Shown here: piece by piece, positions 16,175-25,448 of the stretch
Layout of the letters: each line of letters starts with the position of its first letter
How positions within the stretch are numbered: the stretch's first letter is position 1
NCBI RefSeq assembly: GCF_018131225.1
Contig: NZ_JAFCMM010000004.1
Location: forward strand, 434,001 to 498,000
Origin: Bradyrhizobium sp. U87765 SZCCT0048
GTDB lineage: Bacteria > Pseudomonadota > Alphaproteobacteria > Rhizobiales > Xanthobacteraceae
Direction of reading: 5' to 3'
Length of the DNA: 64,000 nt
Translations under genes and position numbers: made by a program
The notes under the pieces: generated by a model
Told to the model about the DNA's origin: nothing
Database searches by the model: none
What the model saw: only the letters and a program-made list of their open reading frames with translations

Positions 16175-18649
16175 TCAGAACTTTGCGTTTAGTACGAGGC
16201 CGGCGACACGTCCCGGCGCAACGAACACGAACGGCGTCGCGCTCTGGTAGAAGCCGTCGTAGTAGAGCTTGTTGAAGATGTTGTTCACGAAGATCTTCGC
16301 GGTGAGGTTCGCCGTGACCTTCTTCTCGACGAAGGCATCGAACCGCCAGTAGCTCGGCAGCTCGGTGCCCTGGTTGGCGGCGAGCAGGGTGCCGCCATAG
16401 ATCTTGGAGCGGAAGGTCGCCTGGCCGCCGAGCTCCCAGCCGTCGTCGAACTTGTACTTGGTCAGGATGTTGAACGACTGGTGCGCGATGTTGGCGAGCG
16501 GCAGGCCGACATTGGTGGTGTAGCCGGCCGTGGCCGGCGGCGCGACATTCGACGCCGTGACCCGTGACGTCATCAGGACATAACCGCCGAACACGCTCCA
16601 GCGATCGGTGATCTTGCCGGCCGCCTCGAGGTCGATGCCCTGGATGCGATAGGCGGCGCCGGCCACGATGGTGTTGGCGACGCCGTTGACCGTGCCCGAT
16701 TCACGGGCATTGGTCTTCTCGGTCTGGAACAATGCGCCGGTCAGCAGCAGGCGCCTGTCGAACAGCTCCCACTTGGTGCCGACCTCGATGGCCTTGTTCT
16801 TCTCGGGACCGTAGATCTGCTGGGCGATCTGCGCCGGATTGAGGCTGATACCGCCATAGTTGGTGGACGTGCCGTCGAGCTCCGCGCCGACTGGATTGGC
16901 CGAGGTCGCATACGCCGCATACACGCTGGCGATCGGCAGCGGCTTCACGACGATGCCTGCGTTGTAGTTGACGATGCCGTTGTCGAGAGGCACCGCGCGG
17001 ACGGTATTGTTGTGGGCGGTGATGGCGTAATCGTCGTAGCGAACGCCGCCGTTCAGAATGACGAAGTCGCGGTAGTTGGCGGTGTCGATGGCATAGACGC
17101 TGCGGGTATCGACCGTCACGACTGCCGGATTCCCGGAAACCGACGCCGCGCCGCTGAACGGCAGGTAGGTGTAGCCGGGATTGAAGATCGATGCGCCCGA
17201 CAGGCTACCCGAGCCGTTGAACACGCTCCCGTCGGTCGGAACCGTTTCCGACGACAGGCCCGTGTAGGTGTCGATCGAGACGCGCTCGCGCGACAGCTCC
17301 ACGCCGGTAACCGTGGTGTGCTTCCACGGGCCGGTGTCGAACTTGAACGTCGCATCGCTCTGGTTGGCGACTGTCGTCGTTTCCTGATAGCGACTCTGCG
17401 GGTTGGCCGTGAAGGTCCACAGCAGCGGATTCGGGTTGGCGGTCTTCGGGCTCTCGGGGATGGTGCCGATATAGTTGAGCACGGAGCGCTCGGCGCGGAA
17501 GGCACTGTGGAGCGTCAGGCTGTCGTTGACCTTGACCTCGCCGGCAACGGTGCCGATGTCCTGAATGGCCTTCTGGAAGTCGCGGTTGACGAAGCCATAG
17601 TAGGTATTGCGCGGCACGCCGAACTCGGTGACCGGACCGTTGCCGCCGGCGTCATGGCGGTACGGCACGCCGAAGTCGGGCAGCGAGCTGAGATCGGTGT
17701 GCACGTAGCTGCCGGTGATCTTCACATTGTCGGTCGGCGTCCACTTGGTGGCGACGAACGCACCCCAGCGATCGTCGGTCGTGAACGAGCGCCCGGCAAC
17801 GCCCGCGTCCTGGAACAGGCCGCCGGCACGCACCGACAGCGTCGGGTTGATGACTTGGTTGACGTCGAGGGTCAGGCGCTTGCCGGAGTCGGTCGTGAAC
17901 GAGCTCTCCGCATTGTAGAAGTTGCGGTCAGCCGCCTGCTTGGTGACGATGTTGATGGCGCCGCCGGCCGTGCCGCGGCCGGCATAGGAGGACGCCGGAC
18001 CGCGCAGGATCTCGACCTGCTCGGTGAAGAAGTTCTCGCGGATGCTGACCGCGGGATCGCGAATGCCGTCGACGAAGATGTCGTTGCGAGCGTCGAAACC
18101 ACGGATGAAGAAGCGATCGCCGAACGCATTGCCGCCCTCACCGGTGCCGAGCGTGACGCCGGCGGTGGAGCGCGCGATTTCCTTGAGGCTGGTGGCGTTC
18201 TTGTCTTCCAGCAGTTCCTTGGTGAGAACGGTGATCGTCTTCGGCGTGTTGACGATCGGCTCACTGAACTTGCCGGAGGCGACGCGGGTGGCGAGATAGG
18301 GCGCAGCCGCGTTGGCGTACGGATTGGCATCCGGCGGGGTCAGGCCGCCGGCGTTGGGATACGGCACGGGCGCCGCAGCCACCTGCTGCTGGCGCTCCCG
18401 CGCCGCGCGCCGCAGGGCATTGCGCGCGCGGGTCTGCTCGGCGTTGGGCTTGCTGGCCGGGCGCGGACGCGCCACCGGCGCATCCACGGTGACCGGCGGC
18501 AGCGGCGCCTGCTGCGCTTCGGCGCCACCGATCGAGGCGACTGCGATGAGGCCGGCAACGGCGCTGATCTTGCCGACAGGCGGCTCCTCGGCCAATCCGC
18601 CGATCACGATGTTCGCGCGCAACGAGCGCGGCGCCTTCACACTGCCCAT
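16175..18649 (-). CDS. TonB-dependent siderophore receptor (catecholate/Fiu type)
   Basis: An 824-residue outer-membrane receptor. ATG 18649 is preferred over a TTG further upstream; the N-terminus carries a signal sequence ending GGAEAQQ. A spacer rich in Ala/Arg/Gln follows, then the TonB-box/plug region (TPKTITVLTKELLEDKNATSLKEI, GRGTAGGAINIVTKQA) and a 22-strand barrel ending in Phe (LNAKF), as needed for barrel assembly. The TonB-siderophore receptor family imports ferric siderophores. The adjacent PiuC/YbiX-like gene suggests a catecholate ligand such as a monomeric catechol-iron complex (inference). Confidence 0.92.
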   Translation of the reverse strand: MGSVKAPRSLRANIVIGGLAEEPPVGKISAVAGLIAVASIGGAEAQQAPLPPVTVDAPVARPRPASKPNAEQTRARNALRRAARERQQQVAAAPVPYPNAGGLTPPDANPYANAAAPYLATRVASGKFSEPIVNTPKTITVLTKELLEDKNATSLKEIARSTAGVTLGTGEGGNAFGDRFFIRGFDARNDIFVDGIRDPAVSIRENFFTEQVEILRGPASSYAGRGTAGGAINIVTKQAADRNFYNAESSFTTDSGKRLTLDVNQVINPTLSVRAGGLFQDAGVAGRSFTTDDRWGAFVATKWTPTDNVKITGSYVHTDLSSLPDFGVPYRHDAGGNGPVTEFGVPRNTYYGFVNRDFQKAIQDIGTVAGEVKVNDSLTLHSAFRAERSVLNYIGTIPESPKTANPNPLLWTFTANPQSRYQETTTVANQSDATFKFDTGPWKHTTVTGVELSRERVSIDTYTGLSSETVPTDGSVFNGSGSLSGASIFNPGYTYLPFSGAASVSGNPAVVTVDTRSVYAIDTANYRDFVILNGGVRYDDYAITAHNNTVRAVPLDNGIVNYNAGIVVKPLPIASVYAAYATSANPVGAELDGTSTNYGGISLNPAQIAQQIYGPEKNKAIEVGTKWELFDRRLLLTGALFQTEKTNARESGTVNGVANTIVAGAAYRIQGIDLEAAGKITDRWSVFGGYVLMTSRVTASNVAPPATAGYTTNVGLPLANIAHQSFNILTKYKFDDGWELGGQATFRSKIYGGTLLAANQGTELPSYWRFDAFVEKKVTANLTAKIFVNNIFNKLYYDGFYQSATPFVFVAPGRVAGLVLNAKF

Positions 18650-18780
18650 AACCGAGTCGCCCCCAAGACGTTTTGACGCGGTCGCACGTCCTGCGACCAA
18701 TCAACTCAGGTGTCTGTAGCAGCGCGAACCCGTGGGGCAACTCGAATTGGCCGAATCCGGGGCTGCGGGATGTTTGAATC

Positions 18781-18840
18781 GCTCCAGATCAAAATCATTC
18801 TAAACTGCAGTTTGAAACGTTCTAATCTGGAGCGCTTCTA
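18781..18840. promoter_or_regulatory. Palindromic region upstream of the siderophore receptor, with Irr-box-like site
   Basis: CGCTCCAGAT and ATCTGGAGCG form perfect 10-base outer arms, with the palindrome AAACTGCAGTTT between them. GTTTGAAACGTTCTAAT (18810-18826) matches 11 of 14 fixed positions of the iron control element TTTAGAA-N3-TTCTAAA bound by Irr in Bradyrhizobium (consensus recalled from the literature). It lies about 165 bases before the receptor start. The outer arms might instead belong to a dispersed repeat. Confidence 0.4.
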
Positions 18841-18857
18841 AACTGCGTCACCCGGCG

Positions 18858-19112
18858 TCACGCCTCGCCCGCCTCCGGCGCGCTCGGCGGCTTCATCAGC
18901 GAAAACAGCTCGTCGACCATCTGCTTCGCGCTCTGGCGAACGCGATCGGTATCGTCCATCCCGGCGATGTTGATCCCGCGCACCACGGCATGCATCTCGT
19001 CGCGGAAATCGGTGAGGAAACGCAACGGATCAGCCGAGTCGTTGGCGACACGGGCGATCAGGCCCGCGATCAGCAACTGGCAGGCGATCATGCGGCCGTT
19101 GAGTTCGTCCAT
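18858..19112 (-). CDS. Small conserved-type hypothetical protein
   Basis: An 84-residue soluble protein starting at ATG 19112, which has a GGAGCG ribosome site; the frame is open further upstream but lacks such a site. It is mostly alpha-helical, with a hydrophobic stretch CQLLIAGLIARVA and acidic and basic helices after it, and no signal peptide or known motif. It lies 86 bases after putA on the same strand and could be co-transcribed with it. I do not recognise the family and assign no function. Confidence 0.6.
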   Translation of the reverse strand: MDELNGRMIACQLLIAGLIARVANDSADPLRFLTDFRDEMHAVVRGINIAGMDDTDRVRQSAKQMVDELFSLMKPPSAPEAGEA

Positions 19113-19198
19113 GGAGCGCTCCTGTCTCGAGGGCAACGCCGGAGCGGCGCGGGCGCTCGATAGAGCATTTTGGCGGAAAGGCAAATCCCGCGCGTGGC

Positions 19199-22100
19199 TC
19201 AGGCCGGAGCAGCGCCATCGTCCTGGACCAGCAGCCCGGCATTGCCGCCGGCCGCCGCGGTGTTGATGGTGACCGTCTGTTCGGCGGCGAGGCGCGCGAG
19301 ATAATGCGGCCCGCCGGCCTTGGGCCCAGTGCCGGACAGGCCATGGCCGCCGAACGGCTGCACGCCGACCACCGCGCCGATCATGTTACGGTTGACGTAG
19401 ATATTGCCGACCGGCAGGCGCGCGACGATCGCCGCGACAGTCTCGTCGATGCGCGAGTGGATACCGAGCGTCAGCCCGTAGCCGGTCTTCTCGATGGCGG
19501 CGAGGACGTCGTCCAGCATCTCCGCGCGGTAGCGCACGACATGCAGGATCGGCCCGAACACCTCGGCATCGAGATCCGCCGGCGACGCCAGCTCGATGAC
19601 ATGCGGCGCGACGAACAGCCCCTGCTCCGGTGCCTCGCCCGCGAAATGCACGCGCGCCTGCGCCCGCATGCGCTGCAGATGCGCCGCGAGCCGCGCCTTG
19701 GCCTCGGCATCGATTACCGGGCCGACCTGGGTCGCCGGATCGCGGGGATCGCCGACGCGCAGTTCGCGGGCGGCGCCGACAATCATCTCGATCATGCGGT
19801 CGGCGACGTCATCCTGCACGAACAGCAGGCGCAGCGCCGAACAGCGCTGGCCGGCGGAGCGGAACGCCGATGTCATCACGTCGTCGGCGACCTGCTCGGG
19901 CAGCGCGGTGGCGTCGACGATCATCGCATTGATGCCGCCCGTCTCGGCGATCAGCGGCACGATCGGACCGTCCTTGGCGGCGAGCGCGCGGTTGATGGCG
20001 CGCGCCACCTCGGTCGAGCCGGTGAACACGACGCCGGCGACATCGGGATGAGCCACCAGCGCGGCGCCGACAGCGCCATCGCCGGTCACCAGTTGCAGCG
20101 CCGTGACCGGCACGCCAGCCTCATGCAGCAGCCGCACGGCCTCGTGAGCGATGAGCGGCGTCTGCTCGGCGGGCTTGGCGACCACCGCATTGCCGGCCAT
20201 CAGCGCCGCGGCAACCTGGCCGAGGAAGATCGCGAGCGGGAAATTCCATGGCGAGATGGCGACGACGACACCGCGGCCGCCCCAGCGCAGCACATTGCTT
20301 TCGCCGGTCGGCCCCGGCAGCGCAGTGCCGGCGCCAAACAGTTGCGCGCCTTCGGCGGCATAGTAGCGGCAGAAGTCCACGGCCTCGCGCACCTCGGCGA
20401 CGGCATCGTCGAGCGTCTTGCCGCCTTCGCTCTGCAGCAGCGCGATGAAGCGGCCGCGCCGCGCCTCCAGCAGATCGGCCGCGACCTTCAGCGCCGCCGC
20501 GCGCTGCCGCGCCGGGGCCGCCGACCAGGAGGGAAAACCGCGGCCGGCCGCGGCGATGGCGCGAGCCGCCGTCTCCGGCGTCGCGTCGGCCACGGTGCCG
20601 ACCTCGCTGACGCGATCGATCGGACTGACCACTGCCCGGCCGGCGCCGGCAACCGCATGGCCATCGATGCGCGATGCCGCCGCAACCGGCGCATTCGCCT
20701 GCGCCACCTCGCGAACAAGCGCGTCCAGGGCGGCCTGCGCGCCAAAATCGAGCCCGCGCGAATTCACCCGCTGCGGCTGGAACATGTCTCGCGGCAGCGG
20801 CAGCCGCGGATGACGCGCATGGTCCGGTGCGGCGACGATATCAGCCGGCCGCCGCAGCAGCGTCGTCACCGGTACCGACGGATCGGCGGCAACCGCGACG
20901 AACGAGGAATTGGCGCCATTCTCCAGCAATCGCCGCACAAGATAGGCGAGGAGATCACGATGGCTGCCGACCGGCGCATAGGTACGGCAGGCGAGCGCCG
21001 GATGATCGGCGCGCAACCGGGCATAGAGCGCATCACCCATGCCGTGCAGGCGCTGGAATTCATAATCGCCGGCACCGCTGGCAAGCTCCAGCACGGACGC
21101 CACCGTGAGCGCGTTGTGGGTGGCGAACTGCGGAAACAGCCGCGGCCGCAGCGCCAGCAACTGGCGCGCGCAGGCGACGTAGTTGAGATCGGTCATCGCC
21201 TTGCGGCTGAACACCGGATAGTCGTCGAGGCCGCGCTCCTGGGCGCGCTTGATCTCGGTGTCCCAGTAGGCGCCCTTGACCAGACGCACCATCAGGCGAC
21301 GGTCATGCGCCTGCGCCAGGGCATGGACATGATCGATCACCGCCGCGGCGCGCTTCTGGTAGGCCTGGATCGCAAGGCCAAAGCCCTCCCAGCCGGCGAG
21401 CGAGGGCTCGGCGAGCACCGCAGCGAATACCGCCAGCGACAATTCGAGGCGATCCGCCTCCTCGGCGTCGACGGTGAGATTGAGATCGAACGCCTTCGCC
21501 TGCTGCGCCAGTTGCAACAGCAGCGGCGACAGCTCGCGCAGCACCTGCGCACGGTTCACCGCCTCGTAGCGCGGATACAGCGCCGACAACTTGACCGAGA
21601 TGCCGGGCCGATCGGGCAACGCGGCGTCGCCGGCCGCCCGGCCGATCGCAGCAATGGCGCCGGCATAAGCCGCGAAGTAGCGCGCGGCATCATCCGCGGT
21701 GCGCGCCCCCTCGCCGAGCATGTCGAAGGAATAGCGCGACGCCGCACCATGCTGGGGCCGGGCGTGGGCGAGCGCCGTATCGATGGTTTCGCCGAGCACG
21801 AAGTGGCTGCCGAGCAGGCGCATCGCCTGCCGCGTCGCGATGCGCACCGCCGGCAGCCCGATCCGCTTCGCCACCCGCCCGACGATGCCGAACGGCGTGT
21901 CGGCCGCGCCGATCAGCCGCGACGACAACCCCAGCGCCCAGGCCGAGGCATTGACGAGAAGGGCCTGCGACTTGACGTCGTGATGGGCGAAATCGCCCTG
22001 GCCGAGCTTATCCTCGATGAAGCGATCGGCGGTCGCCGCGTCCGGCACCCGCAGCAACGCCTCCGCCAGCACCATCAGCGCGAGGCCTTCGCGGGTCGAC

Positions 22101-22288
22101 AGCGCGAACTCGCGCAGCATCTCCTCGACCCCGCCGAGACCCGCCGGCTCCGCCCGGATGGCGCCGATCAGGCGTTTCGCGGTGGCGTCGATCCGCGCCT
22201 CCTGTTCCGGGGCGAGCCGCGCATCGGCCAGCAGGCGCGCCGCGATCACACGATCGTCCGGCATCGGATCGAAGACTGGCTGCGACAT
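19199..22288 (-). CDS. putA: Bifunctional proline dehydrogenase / P5C dehydrogenase
   Basis: A 1029-residue PutA oxidising proline to glutamate via pyrroline-5-carboxylate. The N-terminal part is the FAD-dependent PRODH barrel (VKGAYWDTEIKRAQERG and YATHNALT-like motifs). The C-terminal part is the aldehyde dehydrogenase with catalytic Glu (LIAETGG) and Cys (SAGQRCSALR). The ribbon-helix-helix DNA-binding domain of enterobacterial PutA is missing, so control passes to the divergent Lrp-type gene. ATG 22288 is favoured over ATG 22294, because AGGGAG is then six bases away. Confidence 0.96.
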   Translation of the reverse strand: MSQPVFDPMPDDRVIAARLLADARLAPEQEARIDATAKRLIGAIRAEPAGLGGVEEMLREFALSTREGLALMVLAEALLRVPDAATADRFIEDKLGQGDFAHHDVKSQALLVNASAWALGLSSRLIGAADTPFGIVGRVAKRIGLPAVRIATRQAMRLLGSHFVLGETIDTALAHARPQHGAASRYSFDMLGEGARTADDAARYFAAYAGAIAAIGRAAGDAALPDRPGISVKLSALYPRYEAVNRAQVLRELSPLLLQLAQQAKAFDLNLTVDAEEADRLELSLAVFAAVLAEPSLAGWEGFGLAIQAYQKRAAAVIDHVHALAQAHDRRLMVRLVKGAYWDTEIKRAQERGLDDYPVFSRKAMTDLNYVACARQLLALRPRLFPQFATHNALTVASVLELASGAGDYEFQRLHGMGDALYARLRADHPALACRTYAPVGSHRDLLAYLVRRLLENGANSSFVAVAADPSVPVTTLLRRPADIVAAPDHARHPRLPLPRDMFQPQRVNSRGLDFGAQAALDALVREVAQANAPVAAASRIDGHAVAGAGRAVVSPIDRVSEVGTVADATPETAARAIAAAGRGFPSWSAAPARQRAAALKVAADLLEARRGRFIALLQSEGGKTLDDAVAEVREAVDFCRYYAAEGAQLFGAGTALPGPTGESNVLRWGGRGVVVAISPWNFPLAIFLGQVAAALMAGNAVVAKPAEQTPLIAHEAVRLLHEAGVPVTALQLVTGDGAVGAALVAHPDVAGVVFTGSTEVARAINRALAAKDGPIVPLIAETGGINAMIVDATALPEQVADDVMTSAFRSAGQRCSALRLLFVQDDVADRMIEMIVGAARELRVGDPRDPATQVGPVIDAEAKARLAAHLQRMRAQARVHFAGEAPEQGLFVAPHVIELASPADLDAEVFGPILHVVRYRAEMLDDVLAAIEKTGYGLTLGIHSRIDETVAAIVARLPVGNIYVNRNMIGAVVGVQPFGGHGLSGTGPKAGGPHYLARLAAEQTVTINTAAAGGNAGLLVQDDGAAPA

Positions 22289-22334
22289 CGGCATCTCCCT
22301 GAGCCCATTCGGGAGGAACGCTAGGCGGCCATAA

Positions 22335-22389
22335 GCCTTATTTCGATAGACGATTTTATCACAATGCCTTATTTTCTTAAATCAAATAA
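22335..22389. promoter_or_regulatory. Candidate Lrp/PutR operators between putA and its regulator
   Basis: The 120-base gap between the divergent genes holds an AT-rich tract with two direct copies of GCCTTATTT starting at 22335 and 22366, 31 bases apart (about three helical turns). It also has an inverted repeat, TTATTTTCTTAAATCAAATAA, at 22369-22389. Spaced, helically phased sites suit the multimeric binding of Lrp/AsnC proteins. Confidence 0.45.
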
Positions 22390-22408
22390 CGCATTGACCG
22401 TACGATCG

Positions 22409-22867
22409 ATGGACCTCGATCCGACCGACCGCAAAATCCTCGCCCTGCTGCAGATCGACGGCCGCATCGCCAATGTCGAGCTGGCGGAGCGGGTCGGCCT
22501 GTCGCCGCCCTCGGTCGGCGAACGGCTGAAGCGACTGCAGCGCGAGGGCTACATCGAGGGCTTCGCCGCGCGGCTCAACCCGGAGCTGCTCGGCCTTGGC
22601 CTGCTGGTGTTCGTCGAGGTGCACCTCGACAAGACCACGCCCGACGTGTTCGACCGCTTCGCCAGGGCAGCGCGCAGCGCCCGCGAAGTGCTGGAGTGCC
22701 ACATGGTGGCGGGCGGCTTCGACTACCTGGTGAAGGCAAGGGTCGCCGACATGGGCGCGTACCGCCGGTTCCTCGGCGACACCCTGCTGACGCTGCCCGG
22801 CGTACGCGAGACACGAACCTACGCGGTGATGGAAGAGGTCAAGCGCGACGCGCCGCTGCCGGTTTGA
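22409..22867 (+). CDS. putR: Lrp/AsnC-family regulator, probable proline-responsive PutR
   Basis: A 152-residue Lrp/AsnC regulator. ATG 22409 is chosen, because the helix-turn-helix (VELAERVGLSPPSVGERLKR, residues 21-40) then sits at the family's normal place. A RAM effector-binding domain follows. It is transcribed away from putA. The equivalent arrangement in Agrobacterium and Rhodobacter has the Lrp-type PutR activating putA in response to proline. Function here is inferred from that arrangement. Confidence 0.9.
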   Translation: MDLDPTDRKILALLQIDGRIANVELAERVGLSPPSVGERLKRLQREGYIEGFAARLNPELLGLGLLVFVEVHLDKTTPDVFDRFARAARSAREVLECHMVAGGFDYLVKARVADMGAYRRFLGDTLLTLPGVRETRTYAVMEEVKRDAPLPV

Positions 22868-22969
22868 TCTGCATGGATTCCACGCCCGCCATGCGGCCGC
22901 GGCGCGTGCCTTCGCCGCAACGTTCGCGTATTGCTGCCGCACGCGATACCACAGCCCCGACGAGACCCG

Positions 22970-24415
22970 ATGCTGGACAAGCCGAAGCCGCAGGACCCCG
23001 CCGCCCCTACGGCCGCCGCGCCGATGTCGCGCCAGTCGACCCGGATCGCGCTCCTCGTCGCCAGCGCCTTCTTCATGGAGATGCTCGACGGCACGGTGAT
23101 CGTCACTGCGCTGCCGGAGATGGCGCACGCGTTCGGCGTCCATCCCGTCGACCTCACCCTCGGCATGACCGCCTACATGCTGACGCTGGCGGTGTTCATC
23201 CCGCTCAGCGGCTGGTTCGCCGACCGCTTCGGCAGCCGCCGCACTTTTGTCGCCGCGCTGCTGATCTTCACCGCCGCGTCCGTGCTGTGCGGCATCGCCC
23301 AGGGCGAATGGAGTTTTACCGCCGCGCGAATCGCCCAGGGTTTCGGCGGCTCGATGATGGTGCCGGTGGGCCGGCTGGCGGTGCTGCGCACCACGCCCAA
23401 GCAGCACCTGATTCGCGCCATCGCCTTCATCACCTGGCCCGGGCTGATCGCGCCGATCATCGGGCCGGCGGTCGGCGGCTTTCTCACCACATATGTCAAC
23501 TGGCGCTGGATCTTCTTTCTCAACATCCCCCTCGGCCTGCTCGCCGCCGCGCTGGCGTGGCGACTGATCCCGGACAGCGGCGAACGCCAGCACCGCGCGC
23601 TCGACGGCACCGGCTTCGTCATCGGCGCGATTGCCTGCCTGTCGTTCGCCTATGGCGTCAACCTGTTTGGCAATGTCGACGTGCCGGTCGCGCTGGCGAG
23701 CGCCCTCGTCGCCATCGGCATCGTGTTCGGCGTCGTCACCTACCGCCACTCGCGCCGGCATCCGACGCCGCTGCTCGACCTCTCGGCGCTCAACATCCAG
23801 ACCTATGCGATGAGCGTGACCGGCGGCTCGGTGATGCGGGCGCTGATCGGCACCGCGCCATTCCTGCTGCCGCTGATGTTCCAGATCGGCTTCGGGCTCG
23901 GCGCGTTCGAGTCCGGCCTGATGGTGCTGGCGGTGTTCGTCGGCAATCTCGGCATCAAGCCGCTGACGACGCCGATCCTGCGCACCTTCGGCTTCCGTCC
24001 GGTGCTGCTCGGCAACGGCCTGCTGATGGCGCTGACCCTGGTCGGCTGCGCCTTCCTGACGCCTGAGACGCCGCGCGCGCTGCTGCTGGCGCTGCTGGTG
24101 ATCAGCGGCGCCTGCCGGTCGATGCAGTTCACGGCGATCGCGACCATCGCCTTCGCCGACGTGCCGCAGGACAGGATGAGCGGCGCCAACACCTTCTTCA
24201 GCCTGATGTTCCAGCTCAGCCTCGGCATGAGCGTGGCGATCGGCGCGGTCTGTCTCAAGCTGGCGTCGGTGCTGCTCGGCCACCCGCCGGGCTCGCTGAC
24301 CCTCGACGACTTCAAGGTCGCGTTCCTGCTCACCGCGGTGCTGGTGATCATCAGTCTCTACGACAGCGTGCGGCTGCCGAAGGACGCCGGCGCCGCAGTG
24401 AGCCGCAAGAGCTAG
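22970..24415 (+). CDS. MFS multidrug-type exporter, DHA2 (14-helix) family
   Basis: A 481-residue major facilitator with about 14 hydrophobic helices, motif A as GWFADRFGSRRTF and motif C-like GPAVGGFL in helix 5, typical of drug:H+ antiporters of the EmrB/QacA type. ATG 22970 gives a short Pro-rich leader before the first helix; another ATG lies 39 bases upstream. No membrane-fusion partner (EmrA) adjoins. Its stop overlaps by four bases the convergent LysR gene's stop. The substrate is unknown. Confidence 0.88.
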   Translation: MLDKPKPQDPAAPTAAAPMSRQSTRIALLVASAFFMEMLDGTVIVTALPEMAHAFGVHPVDLTLGMTAYMLTLAVFIPLSGWFADRFGSRRTFVAALLIFTAASVLCGIAQGEWSFTAARIAQGFGGSMMVPVGRLAVLRTTPKQHLIRAIAFITWPGLIAPIIGPAVGGFLTTYVNWRWIFFLNIPLGLLAAALAWRLIPDSGERQHRALDGTGFVIGAIACLSFAYGVNLFGNVDVPVALASALVAIGIVFGVVTYRHSRRHPTPLLDLSALNIQTYAMSVTGGSVMRALIGTAPFLLPLMFQIGFGLGAFESGLMVLAVFVGNLGIKPLTTPILRTFGFRPVLLGNGLLMALTLVGCAFLTPETPRALLLALLVISGACRSMQFTAIATIAFADVPQDRMSGANTFFSLMFQLSLGMSVAIGAVCLKLASVLLGHPPGSLTLDDFKVAFLLTAVLVIISLYDSVRLPKDAGAAVSRKS

Positions 24416-25326
24416 ACCTTGCGCCGGGCCGCATTGGCGGCGAGCACGAGATCGCGAATGGCATCGCGCACGGCGCAGACGGCGACATCGCGCGCGCTGC
24501 GCTCATGCCAGACGATGCCGCCATCGAAATCCGGCAGCTCGAACGGCAGGCTGAACGGCACCACGGCCGGGTTGGCGGCAACGAGGTCGGCCGGGACAAT
24601 GCCGAGCAGGTCGCTCTGCGCCACCAGCCCCGGCACCAGCATATGGCTGGGCACCACGAGGCCGGCTTCGCGGACGATGCCCTGCGGTCGCAGTATAAGA
24701 TCGATCGGCGACGGCAATTGGCCATCGGTCGCCACGATGACATGGCGAAAGGCGGTGAAACGTTCGCGCGACGGCCGCCGGCCGATTCCGTGACCAGGGC
24801 GCGCAACGCCGACGAACCCGGAGCGACGCAGCTTAAGCGCGTGCAGCCGCGCCGGTAGCGGCTCGAGCGGCGCGACCAGCAGATCGCAATCGCCATCGAC
24901 AATGCTCTGCAGCGCAGCCGCTGCTCCGGGCCAGGGCTTGGCGTGCAGTGCGAGCCGCGGCGCATGCTGCCCCAGCCACTGCCACAACGCCGGCAGCAGA
25001 CCCGCAAGCGCGTAATCGCCCGAGATCAGTGTCACCGTCTGGGATATCTCCGCGAGCGGCTGCGGCGCGAGACCCACCACCGTCTCGACGTCGGCCAGGA
25101 GCCGGTTCAGCGGGTCGATCAGCCGCTCCGCCCGTGGCGACAGCACAAAGCGATTGCCGCGGCGAACCAGCAGGGGATCGCCGAGCAGGCGGCGCAGCCG
25201 GTCGAGCCCGTTGCTGAGCGCAGGTTGTGACAAGCCGACGCGCTGCGCCGCCTTGGTGACGTTGCGCTCCGCCAGCAGCGCCTGCAGCACCACCAGCAGG
25301 TTGAGATCGATCGATCGCAAATTCAT
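24412..25326 (-). CDS. LysR-family transcriptional regulator (NodD/SyrM-like N-terminus)
   Basis: A 304-residue LysR protein. The N-terminus MNLRSIDLNLLVVLQALLAE with helix-turn-helix VTKAAQRVGLSQPALSNGL is the form seen in the NodD/NahR/PcpR branch. The effector-binding domain covers residues 90-300. It faces the MFS exporter gene tail to tail, so it need not regulate it, and no neighbouring target is obvious. Its divergent neighbour, 122 bases away, is a lipoprotein gene. Confidence 0.88.
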   Translation of the reverse strand: MNLRSIDLNLLVVLQALLAERNVTKAAQRVGLSQPALSNGLDRLRRLLGDPLLVRRGNRFVLSPRAERLIDPLNRLLADVETVVGLAPQPLAEISQTVTLISGDYALAGLLPALWQWLGQHAPRLALHAKPWPGAAAALQSIVDGDCDLLVAPLEPLPARLHALKLRRSGFVGVARPGHGIGRRPSRERFTAFRHVIVATDGQLPSPIDLILRPQGIVREAGLVVPSHMLVPGLVAQSDLLGIVPADLVAANPAVVPFSLPFELPDFDGGIVWHERSARDVAVCAVRDAIRDLVLAANAARRKV

Positions 25327-25448
25327 TCGGTCAATATCCAGCTATACAAAGTATCGATTAGATCAATACTGCGACCTCCGCTAGAGCAGGGCGGCGAATC
25401 CCCCTGCCGCGGATCCGGCGCGATGCGCCGCCCGCCAAGAGCCCAGCC

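Noticed and set aside
17012..18676. Long + strand open frame opposite the siderophore receptor, and a similar one at 37583-39217 opposite dnaA
   Set aside because: Both mirror unmistakable genes on the other strand and show no independent motif or ribosome site.
19304..22324. A 1006-codon open frame on the + strand opposite putA
   Set aside because: It is the antisense shadow of a certain gene in GC-rich DNA; its translation is Arg/Gln/His-rich without motifs.
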